DNA of 64,000 nucleotides, from NCBI RefSeq assembly GCF_051860505.1, contig NZ_JBHYDX010000002.1:124001-188000 (forward strand). The letters run 5' to 3'. A model generated the notes under the pieces. The model made no database searches and was not told the DNA's origin. It worked only from the letters and a program-made list of their open reading frames with translations. Both the position numbers and the translations under genes were made by a program. Source of the DNA: Pannonibacter sp051860505. GTDB lineage: Bacteria; Pseudomonadota; Alphaproteobacteria; Rhizobiales; Stappiaceae. Positions 35,115 through 43,857 of the stretch are shown here, one piece after another. Numbering within the stretch: the stretch's first letter is position 1; the number at the start of each line of letters is the position of its first letter.

Positions 35115-36206
35115 ATGCTGGGCCGTACGCTGACCGTTTATCTGTCTGCCCGCTTCCTCAAGGCCATTCTTGGCCTGTTCCTGCTGGCTGCCGTCCTGAT
35201 CTACATGTTCGACGTGCTGGAGCTTCTGCGCCGCGCCGGCGAGCGCGGCGACGCATCGGTCCTGCGCATCAGCCTGATTTCGCTGCTGCGTGTTCCCCTG
35301 CTGCTCGAGCAGGTGATCCCATTCGCGGTGCTGTTCGGTGCGATCCTCGCTTTCGTCACCCTCAGCCGCGCGCTTGAACTGGTCATCACCCGCGCGGCCG
35401 GCATATCGGTCTGGCAGTTCGGGGCACCGGCAGCGCTCGTGGCTCTGCTTCTCGGGGTCCTGTCTGTGGTTGCTTACAATCCAATGGCGGTCTGGATGCA
35501 GCAGCGCTCGGATGCCCTGGCCGCCGGAATTTTCGGATCGGAAGAGACATTCCTGCTGCAGACGACCAACTCGGTCTGGCTGCGGCAGGATGGCGTCGAT
35601 GGAGAATCGGTTCTCCATGCCGAACAGTTGCTGTTCCAGGGCACCGTGCTGCGCGGTGTGACCATTTTCACCTTTGATCACACGGGCACCTTCCAGGAGC
35701 GGATCGAAGCGCGCGAGGCACGGCTCTTCGAGGAATACTGGAACCTGACGGATGCCACCGTCTACACCACCCAGGCTGACCCGCAGGCCTATGGCGCCTA
35801 CAAGGTGTCCACGTTCCTGACCCCGACAGAGGTGCGCGAAAGCATCGGCGCGCCCGAATCAATCTCGTTCTGGGACCTGCCCCGCTTCATCGAGCTTGCC
35901 CGCCGTGCTGGCTTGCCGGCCTACCGATATACGCTTCAATATCAGACGCTTCTCGCCCGTCCCCTGCTTTTGTTGGCGATGGTTCTGATCGCGGCGGCGG
36001 TTTCGCTAAAGGTTTCTCGATTTGGCGGACTTGGCCAGATGATTCTGGGTGGAATCCTTGCTGGCTTCGTGCTTTACGTTCTGTCGGAGCTCGCGCGCGA
36101 TTTCGGTGGTGCAGGTATTGTGCCGCCGCTTGTCGCCGCCTGGGCCCCGGGTGTGTTTGGAGTTCTCATGGGATTGACGATCCTGCTCAATCAGGAAGAC
36201 GGCTGA
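35115..36206 (+). CDS. lptG: LPS export ABC transporter permease LptG
   Basis: Partner of LptF, 363 aa with the same six-helix, one-jellyroll layout. It starts MLGRTLTVYLSARFLKAILG and contains the coupling segment ALELVITRAAGISVWQFGAP. The C-terminal helices include LLARPLLLLAMVLIAAAVSLK. Its ATG follows the lptF stop by one base and is served by GGAGGGG within the end of lptF, so the two are translationally coupled. Confidence 0.94.
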   Translation: MLGRTLTVYLSARFLKAILGLFLLAAVLIYMFDVLELLRRAGERGDASVLRISLISLLRVPLLLEQVIPFAVLFGAILAFVTLSRALELVITRAAGISVWQFGAPAALVALLLGVLSVVAYNPMAVWMQQRSDALAAGIFGSEETFLLQTTNSVWLRQDGVDGESVLHAEQLLFQGTVLRGVTIFTFDHTGTFQERIEAREARLFEEYWNLTDATVYTTQADPQAYGAYKVSTFLTPTEVRESIGAPESISFWDLPRFIELARRAGLPAYRYTLQYQTLLARPLLLLAMVLIAAAVSLKVSRFGGLGQMILGGILAGFVLYVLSELARDFGGAGIVPPLVAAWAPGVFGVLMGLTILLNQEDG

Positions 36207-38605
36207 TGGCGCTCGCTTCGCGTTTCGCCCCCTCTTTCCTGAAGCAAGGTGCTGTGCGCCCGGCGCGTGGATTGTTTATCCGCGGCCTAGGCCTCGTCAT
36301 TGCCACCAGTCTGGCTGCGGCAGCCCCTGGCATCGGTCAGGTGCAAGCCCAGGATGCGCTCGCCGGTGCCCTCCAGGTACGCGTCAAGCCGGATGCCCAG
36401 ATGCTGCTGGAAGCCGGTGAACTCACCTATGATTTCGACCGCGACCAGATCTCGGCCATCGGCAAGGTCGAGATTTTCTATGACGGCTTCACTCTGGAGG
36501 CCGAGCGCGTCGACTTTGACCGCAAGAACGGCAAGATGATCGCCCGCGGCTATGTTCGCCTGACCGAGCCGGATGGCAATGTCGTCACGACCAACGAAAT
36601 GCAGCTGTCGGATGATTTCGCCGAGGGCTTTGCCAATTCGCTACAGCTCGATACGCCCGAGCGCACCCGGTTCATTGCCGATCGCGCCACGCGCAGCGCC
36701 GGCAATGTGACCACTTTCGAGAACGGTCTCTACACCGTCTACACCAATGCCGGCCGCCCGGCAGACAAGCCGCCGCTCTGGCGCCTGCGCGCGCAGAAGA
36801 TCATTCATAACCAGCAGGAACAGGTCGTCCATTTCGAGGACGCCTCGCTGGAATTCTTCGGTCAGCCGATCGCCTATATGCCGTATCTTTCGATGCCGGA
36901 TCCGACCGTGAAGCGGAAGACCGGCTTCCTGATGCCGTCGGGCGTCTATTCCGAGCGCCTGGGTGTCGGCGTAGCCCTTCCGTATTTCTGGGCGCTGGAT
37001 CCCAGCTACGATCTCAGCGCCACGCTCACGCCCTTGTCAAAACAGGGTGTCCTCAGCGAGGCCGTCTGGCGTCAGCGCCTTGTCTCCGGGTCCTACAGAG
37101 TGGCCGCTGCCGGCCTCTTCCAGGCCAAGCCGTCTGAATTCCGCGGCACCTCGGGCGATCGCCGCTGGCGCGGCGCTATCCACACCGATGGCGAGTTCCG
37201 CATCTCGCGCGACTGGTACTGGGGTTGGGATCTGACTCACAAGACCGACCGGGCCTTCCTGCGCGACTATGACAGCGTCAGCTTCGCACGCAGCGACGAG
37301 GTCTCGCAGATCTATCTCGCTGGCCAGACAGAGCGCAACGCACTCTCCGTCAAGGCTTATGCCTTCCAGATCTCGCAGGAAGACTACAATTCTGCGCCCG
37401 ACGGACATGATCCGATCGGCCCCTTCGCCAAGGTCGGCAGCAGCCTGCAGGACAAGCAGCCTTACGTCCTGCCGGTCATCGACTACAATTACGTCTTCGA
37501 GAACCCGATTGCCGGTGGCGAGTTGTCGCTGTCCAGCAACTTCACCAGCCTGACCCGCAGCAAGACCGACGCCTTCGCCTTCAACGGCGTCGACCGGTTC
37601 CGCGGGATCGACGGGACTTTCAGCCGCCTCAGCGTCCAGACCGACTGGCGCCGGACCGTGATCGACCCGATCGGCCAGGTCTTCACCCCGTTTGCCTATG
37701 TCCGCGGCGACCTGTTCTTCCTGGCCTCGCAGGACAAGAACGTCACCGAGCTGACAGACGATGCGTTCGCCGGTCGCTTCATGCCGGCGGCCGGACTTGA
37801 ATACCGCTATCCCTTCGTGGCGGCATTCGATGGCGGCAACCAGATCATCGAGCCGGTGGCGCAGGTCATCGTCCGTCCCGATGAACAGCGGATCGGACAG
37901 TTGCCGAACGATGATGCACAAAGCCTCGTCTTCGACGCCTCGACCCTGTTTGACTACGACAAGTTCTCCGGCTTCGACCGAGCCGAAGGCGGCACACGCG
38001 CCAATATCGGGCTGAACTACAAGCTGCAGTTCGATAGCGGTGAGTATCTCAGTGCCATGTTCGGCCGGTCCTTCCACCTGGCAGGCCGCAACTCCTATGC
38101 CAAGGCCGATCTCCTTGGGGCAACGCAGAATTCCGGTCTGGAGACCGGCCGTTCGGACTATGTCGGCAGCGCCTATTTCGACACGCGTCATGGCGTGAAG
38201 CTGGGAGCCCAGGCGCGGCTGGACGAGAAGAGTTTCGCAGTCCGGCGGCTTCAGGCCCAGGCGACCGCCACCTATGGCCCTGTCGTGAGCAGTCTTGCCT
38301 ATGCTTTCCTCGGCGCGCAGCCGGACTTGGGCATCGACAAGCCCCGTGAAGAGGTGCTGGGCGCGTCCAGCCTGCGGCTCAGCGACAATTGGCGGATCTT
38401 CGGCTCGTTGCGTTACGACATGGAAAATCGGAACGTGGTTCAGAATGGCTTCGGGGTCGGCTATGATGACGAAGGGTTCTCGCTCTCCGTCGCCTATCAG
38501 GAAGACCGAAGCCGCAACAACAACGAGTCTGTCGACCGGACTGTCTTCTTCCGCTTTGGCCTGCGCACGATTGGCGATACGCAAGTCTCTACAGGTTCGT
38601 TCTAG
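36206..38605 (+). CDS. lptD: LPS-assembly protein LptD (OstA/Imp)
   Basis: LptD is the outer-membrane beta-barrel that, with LptE, places lipopolysaccharide in the outer leaflet. The 799-aa precursor has an N-terminal signal sequence (hydrophobic core about residues 28-45, ending near VQAQ) and an OstA/LptA-like jellyroll (about 60-190, with ISAIGKVEIFYDGFTLEAERV). The large C-terminal barrel follows, with alternating aromatic/glycine strands and terminal aromatic residues (STGSF). Its start overlaps the lptG stop by one base (TGATG). Confidence 0.94.
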   Translation: MALASRFAPSFLKQGAVRPARGLFIRGLGLVIATSLAAAAPGIGQVQAQDALAGALQVRVKPDAQMLLEAGELTYDFDRDQISAIGKVEIFYDGFTLEAERVDFDRKNGKMIARGYVRLTEPDGNVVTTNEMQLSDDFAEGFANSLQLDTPERTRFIADRATRSAGNVTTFENGLYTVYTNAGRPADKPPLWRLRAQKIIHNQQEQVVHFEDASLEFFGQPIAYMPYLSMPDPTVKRKTGFLMPSGVYSERLGVGVALPYFWALDPSYDLSATLTPLSKQGVLSEAVWRQRLVSGSYRVAAAGLFQAKPSEFRGTSGDRRWRGAIHTDGEFRISRDWYWGWDLTHKTDRAFLRDYDSVSFARSDEVSQIYLAGQTERNALSVKAYAFQISQEDYNSAPDGHDPIGPFAKVGSSLQDKQPYVLPVIDYNYVFENPIAGGELSLSSNFTSLTRSKTDAFAFNGVDRFRGIDGTFSRLSVQTDWRRTVIDPIGQVFTPFAYVRGDLFFLASQDKNVTELTDDAFAGRFMPAAGLEYRYPFVAAFDGGNQIIEPVAQVIVRPDEQRIGQLPNDDAQSLVFDASTLFDYDKFSGFDRAEGGTRANIGLNYKLQFDSGEYLSAMFGRSFHLAGRNSYAKADLLGATQNSGLETGRSDYVGSAYFDTRHGVKLGAQARLDEKSFAVRRLQAQATATYGPVVSSLAYAFLGAQPDLGIDKPREEVLGASSLRLSDNWRIFGSLRYDMENRNVVQNGFGVGYDDEGFSLSVAYQEDRSRNNNESVDRTVFFRFGLRTIGDTQVSTGSF

Positions 38606-38798
38606 CCCGGTTCATTCGCTCAAATGGGCGACCGCAGACCGGAACAGGCCTGAATTCCCAACTTTGGCCATGGTTTGACGTCATGGGCAAGTCTCGGGAT
38701 CCGAAAGGAATGAGGGTGGTGATCGGGAGGCAGCACGGCACGGCTGGTCCGAACGGCAAAAGGGAGGCGCCGGGCATCAAGGTCCGGCCAGTCTGAAC

Positions 38799-39734
38799 AT
38801 GAAGAAGTCATTTCGCCTCGCATGCATGGCCTTGTTTCTGGCAACCGCCCCTGCGTCGCACGCCGTGGCGCAGTCTGCCATCAAGGTCATCGTTGCCGAC
38901 CAGGCTGTCACGTCCTACGACATCAGCCAGCGCGCCCGCCTGATCACCCTCACCCAGCGCAAAAGCAGCGGTGCCGCGACCCGCGAGGCACAGGAAGAAC
39001 TGATCGACGAGGTGCTCAAGCTGCGCGAAGCCCGGCGCATGGGCATCAATGTCTCGAAGTCCGAAGTCGACGGGGCCTTTGCCAGCATCGCCAGTCGTGT
39101 GAAGCTGACCCCGGCGAACTTGGCCGCAGCCCTGCGCCAGGCCGGTGTCAACCCGGACACCTTGCGCAACCGGCTCAAGGCAGAACTGGCCTGGCAGCAA
39201 CTCGTTCGCATGCGCTTCCGTACCGAAGTGCAGATCAGCGAGACCGATATCGTCAATGCCCTGCAGAAGCAGAAGGCCGGCGAGAAGGACAAGTCCGAGC
39301 CGCCGATCAGCATCGAGTATGAGCTGCAGCAGGTGATCTTTGTCGTTCCGGCAAAGTCGAGCGGCGCCTTCAAGACCCAGCGCAAGCGCGAGGCCGAAAG
39401 CCTGCGCAAGAGTTTCACCTCTTGTGAACAGGGTGTGCCCCAGGCCCGCGCGCTGTCCGAAGTCGTCGTCAAGTCCGTTGGCTTTCGCCTCGAGACCGAA
39501 CTCCCGCCCAACATGAAGGACGAGATCGGCAAGACGGAAGTTGGCCGCCTGACCGCTCCGCAGGACGGCGATCGCGGGATCCAGATGATTGCGGTCTGCA
39601 AGAAACGCGAGATCAAGTCTGATATTTCCGCCCGCACCGCCATCGAGGATGACCTTCGGCAGAAAGAAGGCGATCAGCTTTCCCGCCGCTACATCCAGGA
39701 ACTGCGTCGCTCGGCGGTCATTGTCTACAAATAA
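38799..39734 (+). CDS. surA: SurA N-terminal domain periplasmic chaperone
   Basis: A 311-aa periplasmic protein with a signal peptide (MKKSFRLACMALFLATAPASHA, cleavage near HAVAQS; core LACMALFLATAP). A SurA_N-like chaperone domain follows (about 28-150: VTSYDISQRARLITLTQ, EELIDEVLKLREARRMGI). The following parvulin-type domain is divergent and probably not an active isomerase. Its position after lptD and before pdxA-rsmA is the conserved surA context. It would escort outer-membrane proteins, including LptD. The 190-base gap after lptD may hold its own promoter. Confidence 0.87.
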   Translation: MKKSFRLACMALFLATAPASHAVAQSAIKVIVADQAVTSYDISQRARLITLTQRKSSGAATREAQEELIDEVLKLREARRMGINVSKSEVDGAFASIASRVKLTPANLAAALRQAGVNPDTLRNRLKAELAWQQLVRMRFRTEVQISETDIVNALQKQKAGEKDKSEPPISIEYELQQVIFVVPAKSSGAFKTQRKREAESLRKSFTSCEQGVPQARALSEVVVKSVGFRLETELPPNMKDEIGKTEVGRLTAPQDGDRGIQMIAVCKKREIKSDISARTAIEDDLRQKEGDQLSRRYIQELRRSAVIVYK

Positions 39735-39750
39735 CCCGGGCCGGCGCCAC

Positions 39751-40788
39751 ATGACATCTCTCCGCCCTGCCCTCGCCGTCACCTGCGGCGAGCCCGCCGG
39801 AATTGGTCCCGATGTCACCCTGCTGGCCTGGACCCGGCGCGGGCCATTTGACCTTCCGCCGTTTTATGTACGCGGTGACCCGGAGTTTTTCCGCGCGCGG
39901 GCAGCCCGTCTAGGGCTGGCGGTGCCGGTCCTGGCCTGTACGCCGCAGACCGCAGCCGAACTGTTTGAGGATGCATTGCCCGTCGTGCCGACAGGCAGCG
40001 CGATGTCTGATCGACCAGGCGCTCCGGCAGCGAATACCGGCGCCAGTGTCATCGCCTCCATCGATGCTTGTGTCGAGGATGTCCGCCAGGGCCTGGCCGC
40101 TGCGGTCGTGACCAATCCGATCGCCAAGAAAGTGCTCTATGACGCCGGGTTCGAACATCCCGGACACACCGAATATCTCGGCGAACTGGCAACCCGCTTC
40201 GCCACCGGCCCGTTCCAGCCGGTGATGTTGCTCGCCGGACCGAGGCTGATGGTCGTCCCGGTCACCATTCATGTCCCGCTCGCCTCAGTGCCACAGTTCC
40301 TGACCGCCAGGCTCATTGCCGACACGGCGAGGATCGTCCACGCCGACCTGGTCACCCGCTTTGGTCTGAAACAGCCGCGCATTGCCGTTGCCGGCCTCAA
40401 CCCCCATGCCGGCGAAGGTGGCAGCATGGGGACCGAGGACCGCGACGTGATCGCGCCGGTGCTCGAGGTGCTGAAGGGTGAAGGCCTGAATGTCACCGGC
40501 CCCTGGCCCGCCGACACATTGTTCCATGAGGCGGCCCGCGAAACCTATGACGTGGTTCTCGGCATGTATCACGACCAGGTGCTGATCCCGGTCAAGACCA
40601 TCGGCTTTGACGACACCGTCAACGTGACGCTCGGCCTGCCCTTCGTGCGGACATCGCCCGATCATGGCACGGCCTTTGACATTGCCGGAACCGGCAAGGC
40701 TCGACCGGACAGTTTTGCCGCTGCCGTCCGCATGGCAGCCGCCCTCAGCCGGAACGACGCGCTCAACAAGGATGACAGGGCCGCATGA
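39751..40788 (+). CDS. pdxA: 4-hydroxythreonine-4-phosphate dehydrogenase
   Basis: PdxA oxidises 4-phosphohydroxy-L-threonine in the DXP-dependent pyridoxal phosphate pathway. The 345-aa protein has the start region LAVTCGEPAGIGPDVTL, the metal-binding histidines in FEHPGHTEYLGELA, VPVTIHVPLASVP, the AGLNPHAGEGGSMGTED signature and GMYHDQVLIPVKTIGF. It begins 16 bases after surA and its stop overlaps the start of rsmA by four bases. Confidence 0.96.
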   Translation: MTSLRPALAVTCGEPAGIGPDVTLLAWTRRGPFDLPPFYVRGDPEFFRARAARLGLAVPVLACTPQTAAELFEDALPVVPTGSAMSDRPGAPAANTGASVIASIDACVEDVRQGLAAAVVTNPIAKKVLYDAGFEHPGHTEYLGELATRFATGPFQPVMLLAGPRLMVVPVTIHVPLASVPQFLTARLIADTARIVHADLVTRFGLKQPRIAVAGLNPHAGEGGSMGTEDRDVIAPVLEVLKGEGLNVTGPWPADTLFHEAARETYDVVLGMYHDQVLIPVKTIGFDDTVNVTLGLPFVRTSPDHGTAFDIAGTGKARPDSFAAAVRMAAALSRNDALNKDDRAA

Positions 40789-41627
40789 GCCAGATTGACG
40801 ACCTGCCGCCGCTGCGCGACGTCATCCGCACCTACGGCCTCGATGCCAAGAAGTCGCTTGGCCAGAATTTCCTGCTCGACCTGAACCTGACCTCCCGGAT
40901 TGCCCGGGCCGCCGGCGACCTGACGAATGCAACGGTCATCGAAGTCGGACCGGGGCCCGGTGGATTGACACGCGCCTTGCTGGCCAATGGTGCGCGCAAG
41001 GTTGTCGCCATTGAGAAGGACAGCCGCTGCCTTCCGGCCCTTGCCGAGATCAGCGCCCGCTACCCGGGCAGGCTCGATGTCATCGAGGGAGACGCGCTCA
41101 AGGTCGATGTCGCCGCGCTCGGCGAGGGCTATCCGATCCGGATCGTTGCCAACCTGCCGTACAATGTCGGCACCCAGCTGTTGCTGAACTGGATCACGAC
41201 GGACGACTGGCCGCCCTTCTGGTCCTCCTTGACCCTGATGTTCCAGAAGGAAGTCGGCGAGCGCATCACCGCAACCGTCGGCGACAACCACTATGGCCGG
41301 CTCGGCGTGCTGGCCGGATGGCGCACCCGCGCCCGCATCCTGTTCGACATTGGCCCGCAGGCTTTCACGCCGCCACCGAAGGTCACCTCCGCCGTGGTCC
41401 ACCTCGAGCCGAACCTGGCCCCTCTGCCGGGCAGGCTGAAGGACCTCGAGCGCCTGACCGCTTGCGCCTTCGGCCAGCGCCGCAAGATGCTGCGCGCCTC
41501 GCTGAAGGGGCTGAAGCCGGATGCAGAACAACGCATCACGGACTGCGGCATCGCCCCCACCGCCCGCGCCGAAGAAATCGACATCGCCGGGCTGGTCCGG
41601 CTCGCTGCGCGGTTTGCCGAGGCGTAA
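40785..41627 (+). CDS. rsmA: 16S rRNA (adenine1518-N6/adenine1519-N6)-dimethyltransferase
   Basis: RsmA (KsgA) dimethylates two adjacent adenines near the 3' end of 16S rRNA late in small-subunit assembly. The 280-aa protein shows KKSLGQNFLLDLNLTSRIA, the SAM-binding VIEVGPGPGGLTRALL, and the catalytic motif IVANLPYNVGTQLLL. The C-terminal substrate domain ends with FGQRRKMLRASLKGL. Its ATG overlaps the pdxA stop (ATGA). It is the last gene of the lpt-surA operon and converges on the metallo-hydrolase gene. Confidence 0.97.
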   Translation: MSQIDDLPPLRDVIRTYGLDAKKSLGQNFLLDLNLTSRIARAAGDLTNATVIEVGPGPGGLTRALLANGARKVVAIEKDSRCLPALAEISARYPGRLDVIEGDALKVDVAALGEGYPIRIVANLPYNVGTQLLLNWITTDDWPPFWSSLTLMFQKEVGERITATVGDNHYGRLGVLAGWRTRARILFDIGPQAFTPPPKVTSAVVHLEPNLAPLPGRLKDLERLTACAFGQRRKMLRASLKGLKPDAEQRITDCGIAPTARAEEIDIAGLVRLAARFAEA

Positions 41628-41656
41628 TCGCGTTCAAGCGGTGACATTGCCGGCAT

Positions 41657-42481
41657 TCAGCCCAGGGGAACCGCACCACTGCCGAACCGCAGCACCATTC
41701 CGTCATGGGCCGGCACGATACCCCTGGGCAACGCCTCGCAAAGCGCAGCATAGTCCATGTCATTGTGCATGTTGGTCAAAACGGCCTGCGCCGGCTGCAG
41801 GTCGGCGATCCAGCCGAGCGCATCACTCAGCGAAAAATGGCTCGGGTGCTGGGTACGCCGCAGGGCATCGATGATCCAGAGCCTCAGCCCGGCAAAGCGC
41901 GTCACCGCCTCCTCCGGAATGCCGGAGACATCCGGCAGATAGGCCACATCGTCGAAGCGGAAGCCGAGCGCATCGATGTCGCCGTGATGCACCTCGATGG
42001 GCAGGAAGCGGATATCGCCCCCCTGCCCGCTGATCACCGTCTCCATGTCCTTCACCAGCCGGTGTTCGTCGAGGATCGGCGGATAGGATGAGCCCGGCGG
42101 CGTCTCGAAACAATAGCCGAAGGCCTCGCGCGAGCGGCGCGAGGTTTCCGCGTCCATGTAGACGGGAATGCGCCGGCGTTCGCGGATGGCAAACATGCGC
42201 AGGTCATCGATACCGTGAAGATGATCCGCGTGGGCGTGGGTGTAGAGCACGGCGTCAACATGATCGACCTCGGCGCCCAGCAGCTGCTCGCGCATGTCCG
42301 GGCCGGTGTCGATCAGCACCGTCGTCACCCCGGCCTCACCGATCCGGCGCACGAGGATCGAGCAGCGCCGCCGGCGGTTCTTCGGGTTGCGTGGATCGCA
42401 GCTGCCCCAGTCATTGCCGATCCGGGGCACACCGCCGGACGAGCCGCAGCCGAGGATGGTGATTTCCAGCACTGCGCTCAT
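41657..42481 (-). CDS. MBL-fold metallo-hydrolase, PhnP-like
   Basis: A 274-aa metallo-beta-lactamase-fold hydrolase with the metal motif YTHAHADHLHGIDDLR (HxHxDH) and a CGSSGGVPRIGNDWGSCDP opening, typical of the PhnP/cyclic-phosphodiesterase-like group. A later His is in IEVHHGDIDALGF. The natural substrate is probably a phosphodiester but is not certain. Its start overlaps the tatD stop by four bases, and the pair tatD-MBL downstream of metG is a conserved alphaproteobacterial arrangement. Confidence 0.9.
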   Translation of the reverse strand: MSAVLEITILGCGSSGGVPRIGNDWGSCDPRNPKNRRRRCSILVRRIGEAGVTTVLIDTGPDMREQLLGAEVDHVDAVLYTHAHADHLHGIDDLRMFAIRERRRIPVYMDAETSRRSREAFGYCFETPPGSSYPPILDEHRLVKDMETVISGQGGDIRFLPIEVHHGDIDALGFRFDDVAYLPDVSGIPEEAVTRFAGLRLWIIDALRRTQHPSHFSLSDALGWIADLQPAQAVLTNMHNDMDYAALCEALPRGIVPAHDGMVLRFGSGAVPLG

Positions 42482-43266
42482 GCAGCCTCCGGGCGCGGCA
42501 CCTTGGAGAAGAGACGGAAGAAATTCTCGCTCGTCTGCCGCGCCATTTCCTCCGGCGACACCCCATGCACCTCGGCCAGCGTCTCGTTGGTGAAGGCGGT
42601 ATAGGCCGGCTCGTTGCGCTGGCCGCGCCGGGGCTGCGGCGCCAGATAGGGGCTGTCGGTCTCCACCAGCAGCCGGTCGCGCGGCACGCTGGCGGCAATC
42701 GCACGGATTTCGTCGGAGCGCTTGAAGGTCAGGATGCCGGAGAAGGACACATAGAGCCCCAGTTCCACCCCGCGCCGGGCGAGCTCAGGCCCGGAGGAAA
42801 AGCAGTGCAGCACCGCCGGGAAAGCGCCCTTTTCCATCTCGGCGCTCAGGATGGCGATCATGTCGTCATCGGCATCGCGCGAATGGATCACCAGCGGCAA
42901 CTGCGTGCGGCGCGCCGCCTCGATATGGGTACGAAGCCCCTGGGCCTGCGCCTCGCGCGGCGACTTGTCGTAGAAATAATCGAGCCCGCATTCACCGATG
43001 GCCACCACTTTCGGATGCGCCGCCAGCCGCTCCAGCTCATCGGCGGTGATGTCCAGTTCCTCATGCGCATTGTGCGGATGGGTGCCGACCGAGCAATAGA
43101 CGCTGTCGTACTGTTCAGCGATTGCAAGCACTTGCGGGAACTTCCGCACACGGGTCGAGATCGACACCATCAGCCTCACCCCGGCCGCATGCGCGCGCGC
43201 GATGACCGCATCCCGCTCCTCGGCAAAGTCGGGGAAATCCAGGTGGCAATGACTGTCGACAAGCAT
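42478..43266 (-). CDS. tatD: TatD family deoxyribonuclease
   Basis: A 262-aa metal-dependent hydrolase of the TatD/YcfH family, 3'-5' exonuclease-like. It starts MLVDSHCHLDFPDFAEERD, has AIGECGLDYFYDKSPREAQ, LPLVIHSRDADDD, VLHCFSSGPELA and the C-terminal RLLVETDSPYLAPQPRRGQ. The ATG at 43266 is the true start: the same frame stays open to 43644, but that stretch is repeat-rich non-coding DNA. Confidence 0.94.
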   Translation of the reverse strand: MLVDSHCHLDFPDFAEERDAVIARAHAAGVRLMVSISTRVRKFPQVLAIAEQYDSVYCSVGTHPHNAHEELDITADELERLAAHPKVVAIGECGLDYFYDKSPREAQAQGLRTHIEAARRTQLPLVIHSRDADDDMIAILSAEMEKGAFPAVLHCFSSGPELARRGVELGLYVSFSGILTFKRSDEIRAIAASVPRDRLLVETDSPYLAPQPRRGQRNEPAYTAFTNETLAEVHGVSPEEMARQTSENFFRLFSKVPRPEAA

Positions 43267-43857
43267 GGGACATCCTGTGGAAAACGACTGTAAAATCAAA
43301 GGACAGGCTGTGGACGATGCCGGGTTCCCCGAGACCTGCCCTGCGCCTGTCGTTCCTGTTCCGGATCTTGCTTCCCCGTATCGTCTGGCTCCCTCTCCCC
43401 CCCCTTGAGGGGGAGATGTCTGCGACAGCAGACAGAGGGGGGTGTCAGCCTGTCGACACGAAACCACATCCCGGATGATCGGAGGGACCGTTACCCCCCT
43501 CTGCCCCTCAAGGGGCAGGGCTATCGCATATGAAGTCTGGCACATGTTCGATGCGAAGGACTGAGCCGAAACAGCTAACCCTGTCGGAGCCTCTCCGCTC
43601 CCCTCCCCCGCGGGGGGGGGGGGGGGGGGGGGAGCGGACTTCAATCCAGATTCCTTACGTTCCTGACCAGGCCTGCTTCAAACGCTTTGTGATTTGACTA
43701 CCTCCCGTACCCCCCACCCCTCCCCACGAGGGGGAGGGGCGCTGAGAGGCCTTGAAAACCGTCAGCTGCAATTGCGATACACCCCTCAAGGGGTGCTGCG
43801 GCGAGACGCTCCTCCTTGCCCCAGCGGTCCCGACCTGACCCGGGCTCCCATCCCCGC
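43267..43857. other. Intergenic region rich in G/C palindromes
   Basis: About 590 bases between metG and tatD with no gene. It contains several self-complementary C-run/G-run segments: near 43387-43445 (CCCCTTGAGGGGG, then TGTCTGCGACAGCAGACA), 43495-43520 (CCCCTCAAGGGGCAGGG), 43601-43637 (C-run then a 21-G run) and 43715-43740 (CCCCACGAGGGGGAGGGG). These look like the short palindromic repeats that pepper intergenic DNA in this group. Confidence 0.65.
43612..43632. repeat. 21-base poly-G tract
   Basis: Twenty-one consecutive G residues preceded by GCTCCCCTCCCCCGC, so the C-run and G-run can pair. Homopolymers this long are unstable in replication and are hard to sequence, so the exact length should not be trusted. 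Confidence 0.9.

Noticed and set aside
43267..43644. N-terminal extension of TatD to 43644
   Set aside because: The extra residues come from palindromic repeat DNA including the poly-G tract; the family start MLVDSHCHLDF is at 43266.
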